A stretch of 64,000 nt of DNA from contig NZ_JAGSPM010000005.1 in assembly GCF_018139645.1 (NCBI RefSeq), positions 256,277 to 320,276 of the forward strand. The letters are read 5' to 3'. Positions 17,820 to 26,582 of the stretch are shown one piece after another; within the stretch, counting starts at the first letter, position 1; each line of letters starts with the position of its first letter. Both the position numbers and the translations under genes were made by a program. The DNA is from Affinundibacterium baiyunense. GTDB lineage: Bacteria; Pseudomonadota; Gammaproteobacteria; Burkholderiales; Burkholderiaceae_D. The notes beneath the pieces were generated by a model that was not told the origin of the DNA, did not search any database, and was given only the letters and a program-made list of their open reading frames with translations.

Positions 17820-18521
17820 ATGCAATGTCACTCTTTCCCAGAACAATTTCGCGCATGCGTGATCGGTGCGAGCGGTGCAATCGGTGCAGCATTTGTCAGT
17901 GCCTTGCAGCAAAATCCACGCTGCGCGGAGGGCGTCGCATTGCATCGACACTCAGATCCCGCAATCGATTTAACTGATGAGGCCAGCATACAAAACGCGG
18001 CAGAACAGATCAAAGCACAAGGACCGTTTCATTTGATTATTCACGCTGCTGGTATTTTGCATCAGCAAGAATTTATGCCCGAGAAAAAATTAGGCGACTT
18101 GAACATGGCGCAAATGCAAGCGACCTTTATGGTGAATACTTTTGGCCCTGCAATTGTACTGCGACATTTTTCCAAGCTGCTCGATAAACAGCGCGGTGTA
18201 TTCGCGCTGCTTTCGGCGAAAGTAGGTAGCATAGAAGACAATCGCCTCGGTGGTTGGTATAGCTATCGCGCATCGAAAGCGGCATTAAATATGATGATCA
18301 AAACCGCCGCGATAGAAATTAAGCGAACCCAGCCCAACGCGATCGTCTTTGCGCTGCATCCTGGTACAGTCAACTCGGCATTATCCCAACCTTTTCGTGG
18401 TGCAGAGATTGGTCGATCCGCCGAGCAAGCAGCGCAAGAAATGTTAGAGGTGATCGATCGCCTACAAGCCGAAGATCACGGGAGCTTTTTGAGCTACAAA
18501 GGAGAGCGCTTGCCGTGGTAA
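17820..18521 (+). CDS. Short-chain dehydrogenase/reductase (C-factor-like SDR)
   Basis: This 233-residue classical SDR has a Rossmann NAD(P) loop with V-I-G-A-S-G-A-I-G (about residues 14-22), a conserved H-A-A-G-I-L (about 78-83), and the catalytic tyrosine and lysine in YSYRASKAALN (about 145-155). Residues after it (L-H-P-G-T-V) are typical of the CsgA/C-factor-like subgroup. The substrate is unknown. It is separated from the photolyase operon by 437 bases of REP-like repeats; similar SDR genes occur in LitR-controlled light-inducible gene sets of other bacteria, but no direct repeat of the 11-base type was seen upstream here. Confidence 0.88.
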   Translation: MQCHSFPEQFRACVIGASGAIGAAFVSALQQNPRCAEGVALHRHSDPAIDLTDEASIQNAAEQIKAQGPFHLIIHAAGILHQQEFMPEKKLGDLNMAQMQATFMVNTFGPAIVLRHFSKLLDKQRGVFALLSAKVGSIEDNRLGGWYSYRASKAALNMMIKTAAIEIKRTQPNAIVFALHPGTVNSALSQPFRGAEIGRSAEQAAQEMLEVIDRLQAEDHGSFLSYKGERLPW

Positions 18522-18622
18522 TTACTGGCTTGAAAAGTTAGAATGCGCCTACCATACTGTAATCCCACTGTAACCCCTAATTAATTCATTTTGATTCATT
18601 TAATCAAGAAAGTGAGTAGTGC

Positions 18623-20011
18623 ATGCAAAAAATGACGATTCAACTGTGGCTGAAACGGAGCTTGTCTTTAGCGCTAATTCAGTTGCTGCTTGCCTGTGCT
18701 GCGATAGACCCGAATCATGTACTTACGCGTGGGTTCGGAAATAATGCCCCTGCGGCAGGCGTCGCGCTAGATAGCGACACCAAGCAACGAGCCTATGATT
18801 TTGTATGGAACCGCGTGAATGAGGCTTATGTTGATCCGAACTTGAATGGTGTGGATTGGAAAAAAGTCGGAGACGAATATCAACCACGCATTTTTAGCGC
18901 GCCAAGTGATGAAGCATTTTGGAAAAGTTTAGATAACATGGTAGGCGAACTTGGTGACGCGCATACCCGTGTGCTCTCAGCAAAACAATATGCTTATTTT
19001 AAAGATAAAGCCGCTTACACCATTGGTTTAGGCGTCGCAGAATTGCAAGGCGAATTGATTGTGACGGGTGTTGCGAAAGATTCTCCCGCCGAGAAAGCAG
19101 GCATCACTAAAGGTAATCGTCTATTAAAAATTGAAGGCGTCGATGCAAATGATTGGTGGCGCTTGCAGTTGAGTAAGGTGCGTAAAAATTCTTCAGAGCG
19201 AGCGCAAGCCAAGTCGGTGAAACGCATATTGAATAGCGGTGACTTAGATGCACCGACCGATAACGTCGCTCTACAAATAGAACGGAATGATGGCAGCACG
19301 ATGGATGTCGTTTTACAACGCACCCAATTGCCAGTTAGCGATAGTCTCAACGGCAAAATGTTGGATGAGCAGATTGGCTATATCCGCATGAGTAGTTTTG
19401 ATGCCAGTTTGGGCAAACAAATTGAAGCCAATTACGACAAAGTGCGCGAGGCTAAAGGTTTAATCATTGATCTACGTGGTAACGGCGGCGGCTCACTCGG
19501 TGTTTCTCTTGGCATGATGAATCAATTAGTGCAAGGAACCGTGCCGATTGGTAAACGCATTACGCGCAGCGGCAAACCACCAGCTTTGTTTTTTGGATTA
19601 ATTAGCATCGGCAAATTAGAGCTTGAATTGCGCGGAGTGAAAAATCCTTATCTTGGCCCCGTGATCGTTTTGGTCGATGGTGACAGCGCAAGCGCGAGTG
19701 AGTTTCTCGCCAGCAGTTTGCAAGCCATAGGTCGCGCCAAAGTCTTAGGCGAAACAAGCTGCGGCTGCTTGCTCGGTTACATGGGTTACGCCAATGTACC
19801 AGGCGGCGGTGCTTTGGCGTATAGCGAAATTGACTTCGCCCCCGTTAATGGCAAACGCATAGAACGCGTCGGCGTGATCCCAGATCAGCAAGTGAGTTTG
19901 AACAAGATGGATTTGCGTGCAAACAAGGATGCAGGCTTAGAAGCGGCTATCCAAACTTTAAAAAACATGCAGCAAGATAGCGTCGTGAAATTAGCGAGCG
20001 CCTCTGAGTAA
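18623..20011 (+). CDS. S41-family peptidase lipoprotein with PDZ domain
   Basis: This 462-residue protein has a lipoprotein signal ending in the lipobox L-L-A-C (Cys about residue 25), a helical N-terminal domain, a PDZ domain (about 130-185, with SPAEKAGITKGNRLLKIEG) and a tail-specific protease core with D-L-R-G-N-G-G-G (about 285-292) and V-D-G-D-S-A-S-A-S-E-F (about 352-362), which carries the nucleophilic serine. C-terminal processing peptidases of this family trim envelope proteins. It would be anchored in the envelope facing the periplasm. The family's catalytic lysine was not located with certainty. Stand-alone gene. Confidence 0.88.
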   Translation: MQKMTIQLWLKRSLSLALIQLLLACAAIDPNHVLTRGFGNNAPAAGVALDSDTKQRAYDFVWNRVNEAYVDPNLNGVDWKKVGDEYQPRIFSAPSDEAFWKSLDNMVGELGDAHTRVLSAKQYAYFKDKAAYTIGLGVAELQGELIVTGVAKDSPAEKAGITKGNRLLKIEGVDANDWWRLQLSKVRKNSSERAQAKSVKRILNSGDLDAPTDNVALQIERNDGSTMDVVLQRTQLPVSDSLNGKMLDEQIGYIRMSSFDASLGKQIEANYDKVREAKGLIIDLRGNGGGSLGVSLGMMNQLVQGTVPIGKRITRSGKPPALFFGLISIGKLELELRGVKNPYLGPVIVLVDGDSASASEFLASSLQAIGRAKVLGETSCGCLLGYMGYANVPGGGALAYSEIDFAPVNGKRIERVGVIPDQQVSLNKMDLRANKDAGLEAAIQTLKNMQQDSVVKLASASE

Positions 20012-20047
20012 ATCGAGTGAAATTCTTTGCATTCGTACTGTCCTAAA

Positions 20048-20089
20048 CTCCCTTCTCCCGCAAGCGGGAGAAGGGCAGGGGATGAGGGC
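20048..20089 (+). repeat. REP-like element, copy 3
   Basis: CTCCCTTCTCCCGCAAGCGG is followed by GAGAAGGGCAGGGGATGAGG, the same orientation and consensus as copy 1 at 17551. It lies between the S41 peptidase and the convergent nitrilase gene. Confidence 0.75.
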
Positions 20090-20232
20090 GCCTCAGCAAT
20101 TGCAAACGTATTCAAGCAAACAAACGCCAATCATCTGAAAAATGAACGTCAACTTGCCGAACGTGGTGTAGTCAAGCCGACGAACAAAAGCGAGAACACG
20201 CGACAACAGAAAAGTCGCTAAACAAAACCAAA

Positions 20233-21195
20233 TCAATCCTCAAAACTAGCCAACTGTTGACGCTGGCGATTCACTACCAAACGCGTAATATCGGGTCGAG
20301 AATAATGTCCAGCAACATCAAAATTCTGCCGTTCACGCCGAACGTGATTTTTATCCAAAGTCGCAATCAATAAACACTCTTGATCAACTACAGGTTCAAC
20401 AACCCAGCTACCATCTGGCGCAGCGATACACGAACCACCATTCGCCAAGACATCGGGGCAACGCGCCAAAATCAGATCCAGATGCGGAGTATCCACCGGA
20501 AAATCCTGCTTGCGCATTAAGCCCGATACGGCAATACTAAAACTACGGCCTTCCTTCGCAATAAAGCGAGTTAGGTCTTCGGTATTGCGCAAATTGCCAG
20601 GCCAAATTCCCACATGCAAATCTTCTCCTTGTGCATACAAGGCAGCACGCGATAAAGGCATCCAGTTTTCCCAACAATTCAAACCACCTACAGTAAAACC
20701 ATCCAGCGCATGCGTACGCAAGCCATGTCCATCACCCGCCGCCCAGGTCAGGCGCTCTTCGTAAGTCGGCATCAATTTTCTATGCACCGAGCCAATCACA
20801 CCATCAGCGCCGATGTACACGCAAGAGCAATACACGCTATAACCCGTGCGATCTTTCGGACGCTCCAAACAGCCGAGCATGATCGCAATCTGATACTGTT
20901 TCGCCGCCGCACAAAATGCATCAAGATCACCTGCCTCAATATCCACCCCTTGCTGCACATAATGCGCATGCAAATCCTTTTGCACCTCATCATTAAAACG
21001 CGCACCATCGGTCAGATCCAACCAAAACGGATAACCGGGCAATAAAGTCTCACCAAAACAAACCAAGCGCGCACCTTGCTGTGCGGCTTGCTGCACGTAA
21101 TTAAGCATCTTGGTGGTGGTGGCGATGCGGTTGAGCCAGACGGGGGCGATTTGGGCTAGGGCGACGGTGATGTGGTCTTGGTGATTGATGATCAT
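20233..21195 (-). CDS. Carbon-nitrogen hydrolase, nitrilase branch
   Basis: This 320-residue enzyme has the nitrilase Glu-Lys-Cys triad: E49 in FGETLLPGYP, K140 in HRKLMPTYEE and C174 in GGLNCWENW. The G-L-N-C-W-E-N pattern is that of true nitrilases (EC 3.5.5.1), which turn nitriles into acids and ammonia, rather than amidases; the natural substrate is unknown. The frame runs upstream to 21303, overlapping the toxin gene, but the ATG at 21195 gives the normal start (ITVALAQIAPVWLNR). It sits beside a toxin-antitoxin pair and REP repeats in the accessory part of the window. Confidence 0.9.
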   Translation of the reverse strand: MIINHQDHITVALAQIAPVWLNRIATTTKMLNYVQQAAQQGARLVCFGETLLPGYPFWLDLTDGARFNDEVQKDLHAHYVQQGVDIEAGDLDAFCAAAKQYQIAIMLGCLERPKDRTGYSVYCSCVYIGADGVIGSVHRKLMPTYEERLTWAAGDGHGLRTHALDGFTVGGLNCWENWMPLSRAALYAQGEDLHVGIWPGNLRNTEDLTRFIAKEGRSFSIAVSGLMRKQDFPVDTPHLDLILARCPDVLANGGSCIAAPDGSWVVEPVVDQECLLIATLDKNHVRRERQNFDVAGHYSRPDITRLVVNRQRQQLASFED

Positions 21196-21256
21196 GAGAA
21201 TATTTGTGAGATAGCGTGGAAGGAGAATGTTGAATGGTGAAAGTCTCAATCTAAAT

Positions 21257-21550
21257 TTAATCTTGATAGCCAGCTTCGCGGTGATGCCGAATTGCCAGAA
21301 CAAGAATCACATCATCGATTTCTTCAAAACTGTATAACCCAACGTAGCCAGTATTGCCACGTGAAATCACTAACTCGCGTAATTCATTTTTGATAGGGCG
21401 ACCAATCAGAGGATGATGCTCCAGTAGCGAAATAGCTTCTTGAATTAAATCGACGGTTTGTAAAGCGATGTTAGGATCACTGTCAAATAAAAAATCAACG
21501 AGTCGTTCGAGATCATCAAGCGCCCGTTGTGAATAAATTATGCGCGCCAT
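21257..21550 (-). CDS. Type II toxin of the RelE/ParE superfamily
   Basis: This 97-residue protein has ParE-like features: an N-terminal I-I-Y-S-Q-R-A-L-D-D-L-E-R-L helix, H-P-L-I-G-R-P-I near residue 46-53, R-E-L-V-I-S and the final V-L-V-L-A-I-R-H-H-R-E-A-G-Y. ParE toxins poison gyrase and RelE toxins cut mRNA; which applies cannot be told from the sequence. Its ATG overlaps the end of the antitoxin gene by 13 bases, the standard arrangement. The ATG lies directly after the antitoxin coding region with no separate promoter. Confidence 0.88.
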   Translation of the reverse strand: MARIIYSQRALDDLERLVDFLFDSDPNIALQTVDLIQEAISLLEHHPLIGRPIKNELRELVISRGNTGYVGLYSFEEIDDVILVLAIRHHREAGYQD

Positions 21551-21852
21551 GGTTTGGCAGTGAGTTTTGTAGGCGCGACAGTTTTTTTCTTACTCGCCGC
21601 GTCCATTTTTTTCTGAATGCGGTCACGCAAGTGTTGATGCACCTCATCCGCCGCATAGCCCAATCCTGACTTCAAAGTTGCAGCACGTGCGGCCTCTGCG
21701 TCATTGAGAAATGCAGCTTGTTTCTCTGCCGCGAGCGTCGCTTTACGAATCGCTTCCACCATAAAGGCATGTGGCGTGACACCCAAATCCATCGCAGCAG
21801 CACTCGCTTTCTGCTTGAGTTCGTCGGGTAGTTTGAGTGATGTCGTGGACAT
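21538..21852 (-). CDS. Ribbon-helix-helix antitoxin
   Basis: This 104-residue protein has an N-terminal ribbon-helix-helix DNA-binding domain (T-S-L-K-L-P-D-E-L-K-Q-K followed by D-L-G-V-T-P-H-A-F-M-V-E-A-I), then a helical toxin-binding segment and a basic, disordered tail. It precedes and overlaps the toxin gene, so the pair is a complete type II module. A palindromic site at 21882-21901, about 30 bases upstream between a possible -10 and -35, is a candidate autoregulatory operator. Confidence 0.88.
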   Translation of the reverse strand: MSTTSLKLPDELKQKASAAAMDLGVTPHAFMVEAIRKATLAAEKQAAFLNDAEAARAATLKSGLGYAADEVHQHLRDRIQKKMDAASKKKTVAPTKLTAKPWRA

Positions 21853-21881
21853 GGCAAGCCTCGGTGCTTTGAAAAATAGTA

Positions 21882-21901
21882 GGTAACACTAAAGTAGCAC
21901 C
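21882..21901. promoter_or_regulatory. Candidate operator of the toxin-antitoxin operon
   Basis: The interrupted palindrome GGT-n3-ACT-AA-AGT-n3-ACC is symmetric in 12 of its 20 positions. It lies directly upstream of a minus-strand TACTAT box (21876-21881) and 30 bases from the antitoxin ATG. Ribbon-helix-helix antitoxins bind such short inverted repeats. Confidence 0.45.
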
Positions 21902-22248
21902 TTTTGTTTTTCTGTGCAATATAAGAGGTTGCTAGTGTGTATTGTTTTTTTAATTATTGAATGGTGGTATGGAGTTGTGCTTCACTCAGCCCGGTCACGA
22001 TTGCATCGCCAATTTTTGCGGCTGAGAAGCTTAGCCAAATTGTGTGCATTCATAAAAAAATTTAAATAGGGGGAGAGTTTTACCGTGGTCTTTGAAGTGA
22101 TAAATTTGTCTGTTTGGGTATGCAGCGCGTCTTCAGCACGACTAAATTGAAAGAGGTTTCATGCTTGCTTCAAGGGTATCGAACAAATTGTCTTTATTTG
22201 GTCAACAAGTTAGTATTCATTTTGTTAAATTAAATTACAGACATCAGA
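21902..22248. other. Intergenic region, no gene seen
   Basis: This AT-rich spacer between the toxin-antitoxin promoter and the zinc-ribbon gene holds no open frame of note, no tRNA and no clear hairpin terminator. It presumably includes the promoter of the gene at 22249. Confidence 0.5.
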
Positions 22249-23259
22249 ATGCAGAAGATTTGCCAGTCATGCGAGATAGCAGTAGCTGAAGTTAAAGAGA
22301 GTTGTGATTCAGAGACTACTCCATATCACATCTGCAAGTCTTGTCACAAACGTTTGCTTGCAAGATCATTGCGTCCGAGTGAGTGGTACAACCTTTCAAA
22401 GCGTTTCGGTTGGTGGCAATTCCTACTTCATGACGATTTTTATGATGAAGCTGGCACAGCTTCTCAACCAGAGGTACAGGTTGAAAACGCTGAAGCATTT
22501 CCAATCATTTCATTGAACGATGCGGCTAAGGACGCGCAACTTCTGCTCGATTACACGATCACTAGGTGGAGAGTATCGGAAGAAGTTGCTGCAATCTGGC
22601 TCATCATTCCGCCGTCCGAAGTGCTTAAAGCTCTCAATGCAAGGTTTATTAATGCGTCGAACGATGGTGTTCGGGCAGTTGTTCTAGAAGTAGCCTCCAT
22701 TGCACTAAAGACAATCGCTGCTGATCTCGTAGAATCAGCTTGGAATTTATTTCCACACCAAGTTCAACTTTCGTCGCTTATTCAAGCGTCGGCTGCATGC
22801 CTTCCTTTTGAAATAGCATTTGAGCGGGCGACAACAGCAATAGAGGCGTTGCCACAAAATGAGAGACGCAACGCCATGCTGGCACTTAGCCACTTTCAAT
22901 CACCAGCAACGCTCGACTGGATAGAGAAGCACGCCTCTGAACCAGTAACAGATGGATGGGGATACTTAGCAGCCGCATCAAAACTTTCTTGGCCTCGGGT
23001 AACTAATTGGTTGCAACGAGGTCGGCCATATAGTCTGGTGGCGATCGATGCATTGCTCGCAATTGCAAATCCTAGAACACTAAATTTGCGTTCTATACAA
23101 CCAGTACTTATTGATGCACCAACTATATCGAAACTACGAACCGAATTACAGCAATATGTTGCATTGGACGGCGTTCCTCGTGTTCGGCAGCGTGTAGATG
23201 CAATTTTTAGATACGCAACACGCCTCTCTACGGCCGACGAACTTGATACTCGACAATGA
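22249..23259 (+). CDS. Zinc-ribbon protein of unknown function with helical repeats
   Basis: I cannot name this 336-residue protein. Residues 1-37 form a zinc-ribbon-like knuckle pair (C-Q-S-C and C-K-S-C-H-K-R-L). A strongly patterned block follows (about 42-70) with L-R-P-S-E-W-Y-N-L, H-D-D-F-Y-D-E and A-S-Q-P, which resembles a conserved but unnamed family. The rest (about 90-335) is almost entirely helical with hydrophobic periodicity, reminiscent of HEAT-like repeats. There is no signal peptide. The ATG has no strong ribosome-binding site. It stands alone beside a toxin-antitoxin module, so a defence or stress role is conceivable but unsupported. Confidence 0.75.
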   Translation: MQKICQSCEIAVAEVKESCDSETTPYHICKSCHKRLLARSLRPSEWYNLSKRFGWWQFLLHDDFYDEAGTASQPEVQVENAEAFPIISLNDAAKDAQLLLDYTITRWRVSEEVAAIWLIIPPSEVLKALNARFINASNDGVRAVVLEVASIALKTIAADLVESAWNLFPHQVQLSSLIQASAACLPFEIAFERATTAIEALPQNERRNAMLALSHFQSPATLDWIEKHASEPVTDGWGYLAAASKLSWPRVTNWLQRGRPYSLVAIDALLAIANPRTLNLRSIQPVLIDAPTISKLRTELQQYVALDGVPRVRQRVDAIFRYATRLSTADELDTRQ

Positions 23260-23317
23260 CCTATGATAAAGCGTATTTCTTCAGTTTTTTAATTGGCTCG
23301 AGATTTCCAACTTCATG

Positions 23318-24130
23318 TTAAAAACAATGCTCAGCAGCAGGAAAACTTTTATCTTTCACCGCAGCCACATACGCCTTAATCGCCGCATCAATATTGGTTT
23401 GGCCTTCCATAAAATTCTTCACAAAACGTGCTTTACGACCTGGGAAGACGCCGAGTAAATCGTGCATGACTAAAACTTGGCCTGAGCAATCAGGGCCTGC
23501 GCCTATGCCTATGGTGGGGATGTGTAAGAGATCGGTGACTTCTTTTGCCAGACCTGCGGGGATAGCTTCTAAGACTAATAAGCTTGCTCCCGCTTCTTGT
23601 AATAATTGCGCTTCGGCTTTGAGTAGATCTGCCGCTGCCGTGGTTTTGCCTTGGACTTTGTAGCCGCCTAATTGGTGTACCGACTGTGGCGTTAAGCCTA
23701 GGTGGGCGCAGACAGGGATGGCGCGTTCGGTCAGGAATTTGATGATGGGGGCGATCCATGTGCCGCCTTCGACTTTGACCATTTGTGCACCGGCTTGTAT
23801 CAATTGCACCGCGTTGTTAAATGCAGATTCTGGCGTGGCGTAGGTGCCGAATGGCATGTCGGCTATGATGAAGGCTTTGTCGTTGCCGCGTGCGACGGCG
23901 GCGGTGTGGTAGGCAACATCGTTGTTGGTCACGGGCAGGGTGGAGCTATGGCCTTGGCATACCATGCCAAGTGAATCGCCTATCAACAAAATCTCTACCC
24001 CGCATCGATCCATCATGGCGGCAAAGCTGGCGTCGTAGCAGGTCAACATGGTGATTTTTTCGCCTTGCTCGCGCAGGGTGTTGAGTGTCGTGATGGTGAC
24101 CGCTTTGCGGTCTTGTAAGTATTCAGCCAC
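23318..24130 (-). CDS. panB: 3-methyl-2-oxobutanoate hydroxymethyltransferase
   Basis: PanB makes ketopantoate from 2-oxoisovalerate and methylene-THF, the first committed step of pantothenate/CoA synthesis. The 270-residue TIM-barrel protein has [29 protein letters not shown] (metal-binding Asp), [14 protein letters not shown] and G-I-G-A-G, all PanB signatures. It starts with GTG at 24130, supported by the ribosome-binding site AAGGAAAC; no in-frame ATG is nearby. panC is not in the window. A hairpin-forming repeat separates it from the DUF486 gene upstream. Confidence 0.96.
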   Translation of the reverse strand: MAEYLQDRKAVTITTLNTLREQGEKITMLTCYDASFAAMMDRCGVEILLIGDSLGMVCQGHSSTLPVTNNDVAYHTAAVARGNDKAFIIADMPFGTYATPESAFNNAVQLIQAGAQMVKVEGGTWIAPIIKFLTERAIPVCAHLGLTPQSVHQLGGYKVQGKTTAAADLLKAEAQLLQEAGASLLVLEAIPAGLAKEVTDLLHIPTIGIGAGPDCSGQVLVMHDLLGVFPGRKARFVKNFMEGQTNIDAAIKAYVAAVKDKSFPAAEHCF

Positions 24131-24184
24131 GATGTTTCCTTTGGTGTGAAGTTTGCATGGTACTTTTTAGTCGACATGCTTTAG

Positions 24185-24305
24185 CATTTTTAGGATGGTC
24201 GAAAAATTGTTCCAGCTAGGCGTAGCTTCGCAGACAGTACCTTGAGTACGGCAAGAAGCTACAACAACGCTGGGGCAGTTTTTTGACCATCCTAACTTCT
24301 AAAAA
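24185..24305. repeat. Nested inverted repeat (about 120 bases) between DUF486 gene and panB
   Basis: Outer arms TTTTTAGGATGGTC... (24188-24215) and its complement (24266-24305) enclose an inner palindrome in which GTAGCTTC (24222-24229) pairs with GAAGCTAC (24255-24262) and AGTAC pairs with GTAC at the centre. The whole can fold into a long hairpin. It overlaps the last codons of the DUF486 gene. It resembles a dispersed extragenic repeat rather than a simple terminator. Confidence 0.65.
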
Positions 24306-24639
24306 TAAAATACACAGCGCCGACTAAGCATAATCCCGCCCAAACGTAGTCTAACTTAAACGGCTGATTCATATAGATCATCGAAAAAGGGACAAAAACT
24401 AAGAGCGTTAAGACTTCTTGCAGAATTTTGAGTTGCGCCAAACTGTACTGAGTGTAACCGATACGATTCGCGGGGACTTGGAGTAAGTATTCAAAAAGGG
24501 CGATGCCCCAGCTAACAAATGCTGCAATATACCAAGCCTTGCTATTGAGATTTTTAAGGTGGCCATACCATGCAAAAGTCATAAAGACATTCGACAGGAT
24601 TAAGAGACCAGTAGTTTGAACGATGACAGGAATTTGCAT
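24292..24639 (-). CDS. DUF486 family membrane protein (DMT superfamily)
   Basis: This 115-residue protein consists of four hydrophobic helices (about 8-24, 34-52, 70-86, 94-112), the fold of small DMT/EamA-half transporters. It has the DUF486 signatures F-M-T-F-A-W-Y-G-H-L and V-P-A-N-R-I-G-Y-T-Q-Y-S-L-A-Q-L-K. The transported substrate is unknown. It is encoded 28 bases after folK on the same strand and is probably part of the pcnB-folK transcript. Its 3' end overlaps a large inverted repeat. Confidence 0.88.
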   Translation of the reverse strand: MQIPVIVQTTGLLILSNVFMTFAWYGHLKNLNSKAWYIAAFVSWGIALFEYLLQVPANRIGYTQYSLAQLKILQEVLTLLVFVPFSMIYMNQPFKLDYVWAGLCLVGAVYFIFRS

Positions 24640-24667
24640 GGGCTGAGTTCGCTTAGGCTAAAGAACG

Positions 24668-25144
24668 CTAGAGTTTTCGTATGCCTTGATCCGCCACTGC
24701 TGGGGCAAATTGATGGGCTGCACCTTTGCCTGGGATCTGAACGAATGGATCGAGTTGTAGCAGTGGAATTAATACGAAGGCGCGTTCTGTCATGCGTGGA
24801 TGTGGCACGTTTAAGTGTGGCACGTCGATGATTTGTTGACCATAGAGCAGCAAGTCGAGATCTAAGGTGCGTGGTGCGTTGCGATACGGACGTTCACGCC
24901 CACACGATAATTCTAGGGCTTGCAAATGTTCAAGCAGGGTGAGTGCCTCTAATTCGGTGTTGATCGCAACCACGGCATTGATATAGTCATCGCCACTGGA
25001 GTCGATGGGAGCGGTGATAAACAGTGACGAGGCTTGCTCGAATTGTGTTTGCGGCAAACTATGGAGCTTCGCTATCGCATATTCAACCATCGCGCGTGCG
25101 TCGCCGAGGTTGGCACCGATCCCGATGTAGGCAGTGATGGTCAT
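24668..25144 (-). CDS. folK: 2-amino-4-hydroxy-6-hydroxymethyldihydropteridine pyrophosphokinase
   Basis: HPPK transfers pyrophosphate from ATP to the pterin in folate synthesis. The 158-residue protein begins ITAYIGIGANLGD and contains R-P-Y-R-N-A-P-R-T-L-D-L-D-L-L-L-Y-G, the HPPK active-site signature, followed by H-P-R-M-T-E-R-A-F-V. The frame extends upstream to 25192 inside pcnB; the ATG at 25144 is the family start. It follows pcnB by 16 bases, the usual betaproteobacterial pair. Confidence 0.96.
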   Translation of the reverse strand: MTITAYIGIGANLGDARAMVEYAIAKLHSLPQTQFEQASSLFITAPIDSSGDDYINAVVAINTELEALTLLEHLQALELSCGRERPYRNAPRTLDLDLLLYGQQIIDVPHLNVPHPRMTERAFVLIPLLQLDPFVQIPGKGAAHQFAPAVADQGIRKL

Positions 25145-25160
25145 TCTGTTATTCTGTAGT

Positions 25161-26558
25161 TTATTCTGTCGGCGCTGCTTTAGGCTTGCCACCGGATTGA
25201 CGATGCGGGCTGCGTCGTGGCCGGCGTTTTTTTGCAGGTGCGCTCTCGGCTGATTTTGCTTTTGGTTTGATACTTAGTAGGCGCACACGTTCTTGTTCGT
25301 CGCCGTTGATGAAGTCAGTCCACCATTCGCCAAGTTCGGCGTCGATTTCGCCAGATGCACAACGCAATAATAAGAAATCATAGCCAGCGCGCAGACGATT
25401 ATTCTCTAATAATTTGTAAGGCGCTTTGCCTACGCGTTTTTCAAAGCGCGGTTGCATCGCCCAGATGTCGCGCATATCGGTGCCGATCTTACGTTGCAGA
25501 GCGAGTGCGTCGGTTTGGGTGTTCAAGACATCGTCAGCCGCCAAGTGCAATGCGGGGATAGGGAGTTCGCCAGAGACTTTGTAGGCTTCCCATTTTTCGA
25601 GAACTTGATGCCACAGTAATGAGGCGAATAAAAATCCTGGTGAAACGGTTTTGCCTTGCTGTACGCGTTCGTCGGTATTCGCGAGCGCCAAGGTGACGAA
25701 GCGTTCACCTAAAGGCTGCTCCAACACAACATCGAGCAAAGGCATTAAGCCGTGGTGTAAGCCTTCTTTGCGTAATTGCTGCAAACAAGCCATCGCATGA
25801 CCGCTCATTAAGAGTTTGAGCATTTCATCAAAGACGCGCGCGCTTGGCACATTGTTGATGAGTGGCGCCATCACTTTGATCGGCGCACGTGTATCGTCGT
25901 CAATCGTAAATTTGAGTTTGGCAGCGAAACGCACCACGCGCAGCATGCGCACTGGATCTTCACGATAACGTAATTCTGGTACCCCGATGATGCGCAAAGT
26001 CTTTTTGCGAATATCGGCAATGCCACCGTGGTAATCCAATACCGATTGGCTGGCGGGGTCGTAATACATAGCATTGATGGTGAAATCACGTCTTACCGCA
26101 TCTTCGTGTTGTTCGCCAAACGTGTTGTCGCGCAACACGCGGCCGTGTTCGTCTTTGGGCGCTTCATGCTTGGCAGCGCCGCGGAAGGTGGTGACTTCAA
26201 TCAGATCTTGTCCAAACATCACGTGCACAATTTGAAAGCGACGACCAATGATGAAAGCACGGCGGAATAAGCGTTTAACTTGCTCGGGAGTGGCGTTGGT
26301 CGCTACGTCAAAATCTTTTGGTTTCACGCCAAGCAAGAGATCACGCACCGCACCGCCGACGATAAAGGCTTTGTATCCGTTGTCTTGCAAAGTCTGCGTG
26401 ATGCGTATCGCGTTGTTCGATACCAAGGCGGGGTCGATGCCATGTTCTTTCGCACTCAAGACTTTTGGCTTGTTTTTCTTCGCGCTGGCTTTGCCTTGAT
26501 CGAGGGTGTCGTCAGGGTTCTTTACGCCTAAGATTTTGCGGATAAATTTCTTAATCAT
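25161..26558 (-). CDS. pcnB: Poly(A) polymerase I
   Basis: PcnB adds 3' poly(A) tails to RNA and promotes decay. The 465-residue protein has the class II nucleotidyltransferase core (VGGAVRDLLLGVKPKDFDVA, about residues 66-85, with G-G and the catalytic D-x-D), R-R-D-F-T-I-N-A-M-Y (about 153-162) and R-E-D-P-V-R-M-L-R-V-V-R-F-A-A-K-L. The basic tail (K-K-R-R-P-R-R-S) is typical of PcnB rather than a tRNA CCA enzyme, as is the location beside folK. The ATG is at 26558. Confidence 0.95.
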   Translation of the reverse strand: MIKKFIRKILGVKNPDDTLDQGKASAKKNKPKVLSAKEHGIDPALVSNNAIRITQTLQDNGYKAFIVGGAVRDLLLGVKPKDFDVATNATPEQVKRLFRRAFIIGRRFQIVHVMFGQDLIEVTTFRGAAKHEAPKDEHGRVLRDNTFGEQHEDAVRRDFTINAMYYDPASQSVLDYHGGIADIRKKTLRIIGVPELRYREDPVRMLRVVRFAAKLKFTIDDDTRAPIKVMAPLINNVPSARVFDEMLKLLMSGHAMACLQQLRKEGLHHGLMPLLDVVLEQPLGERFVTLALANTDERVQQGKTVSPGFLFASLLWHQVLEKWEAYKVSGELPIPALHLAADDVLNTQTDALALQRKIGTDMRDIWAMQPRFEKRVGKAPYKLLENNRLRAGYDFLLLRCASGEIDAELGEWWTDFINGDEQERVRLLSIKPKAKSAESAPAKKRRPRRSPHRQSGGKPKAAPTE

Positions 26559-26582
26559 GCTTCGTGCTTGTTGTCGTTACTG

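Noticed and set aside
20027..20221. Open frame of 64 codons after the S41 peptidase
   Set aside because: It consists largely of the translated REP-like element and has no ribosome-binding site or family resemblance.
21196..21303. N-terminal extension of the nitrilase to 21303
   Set aside because: It would overlap the toxin gene and adds 36 residues without similarity; the ATG at 21195 fits the family.
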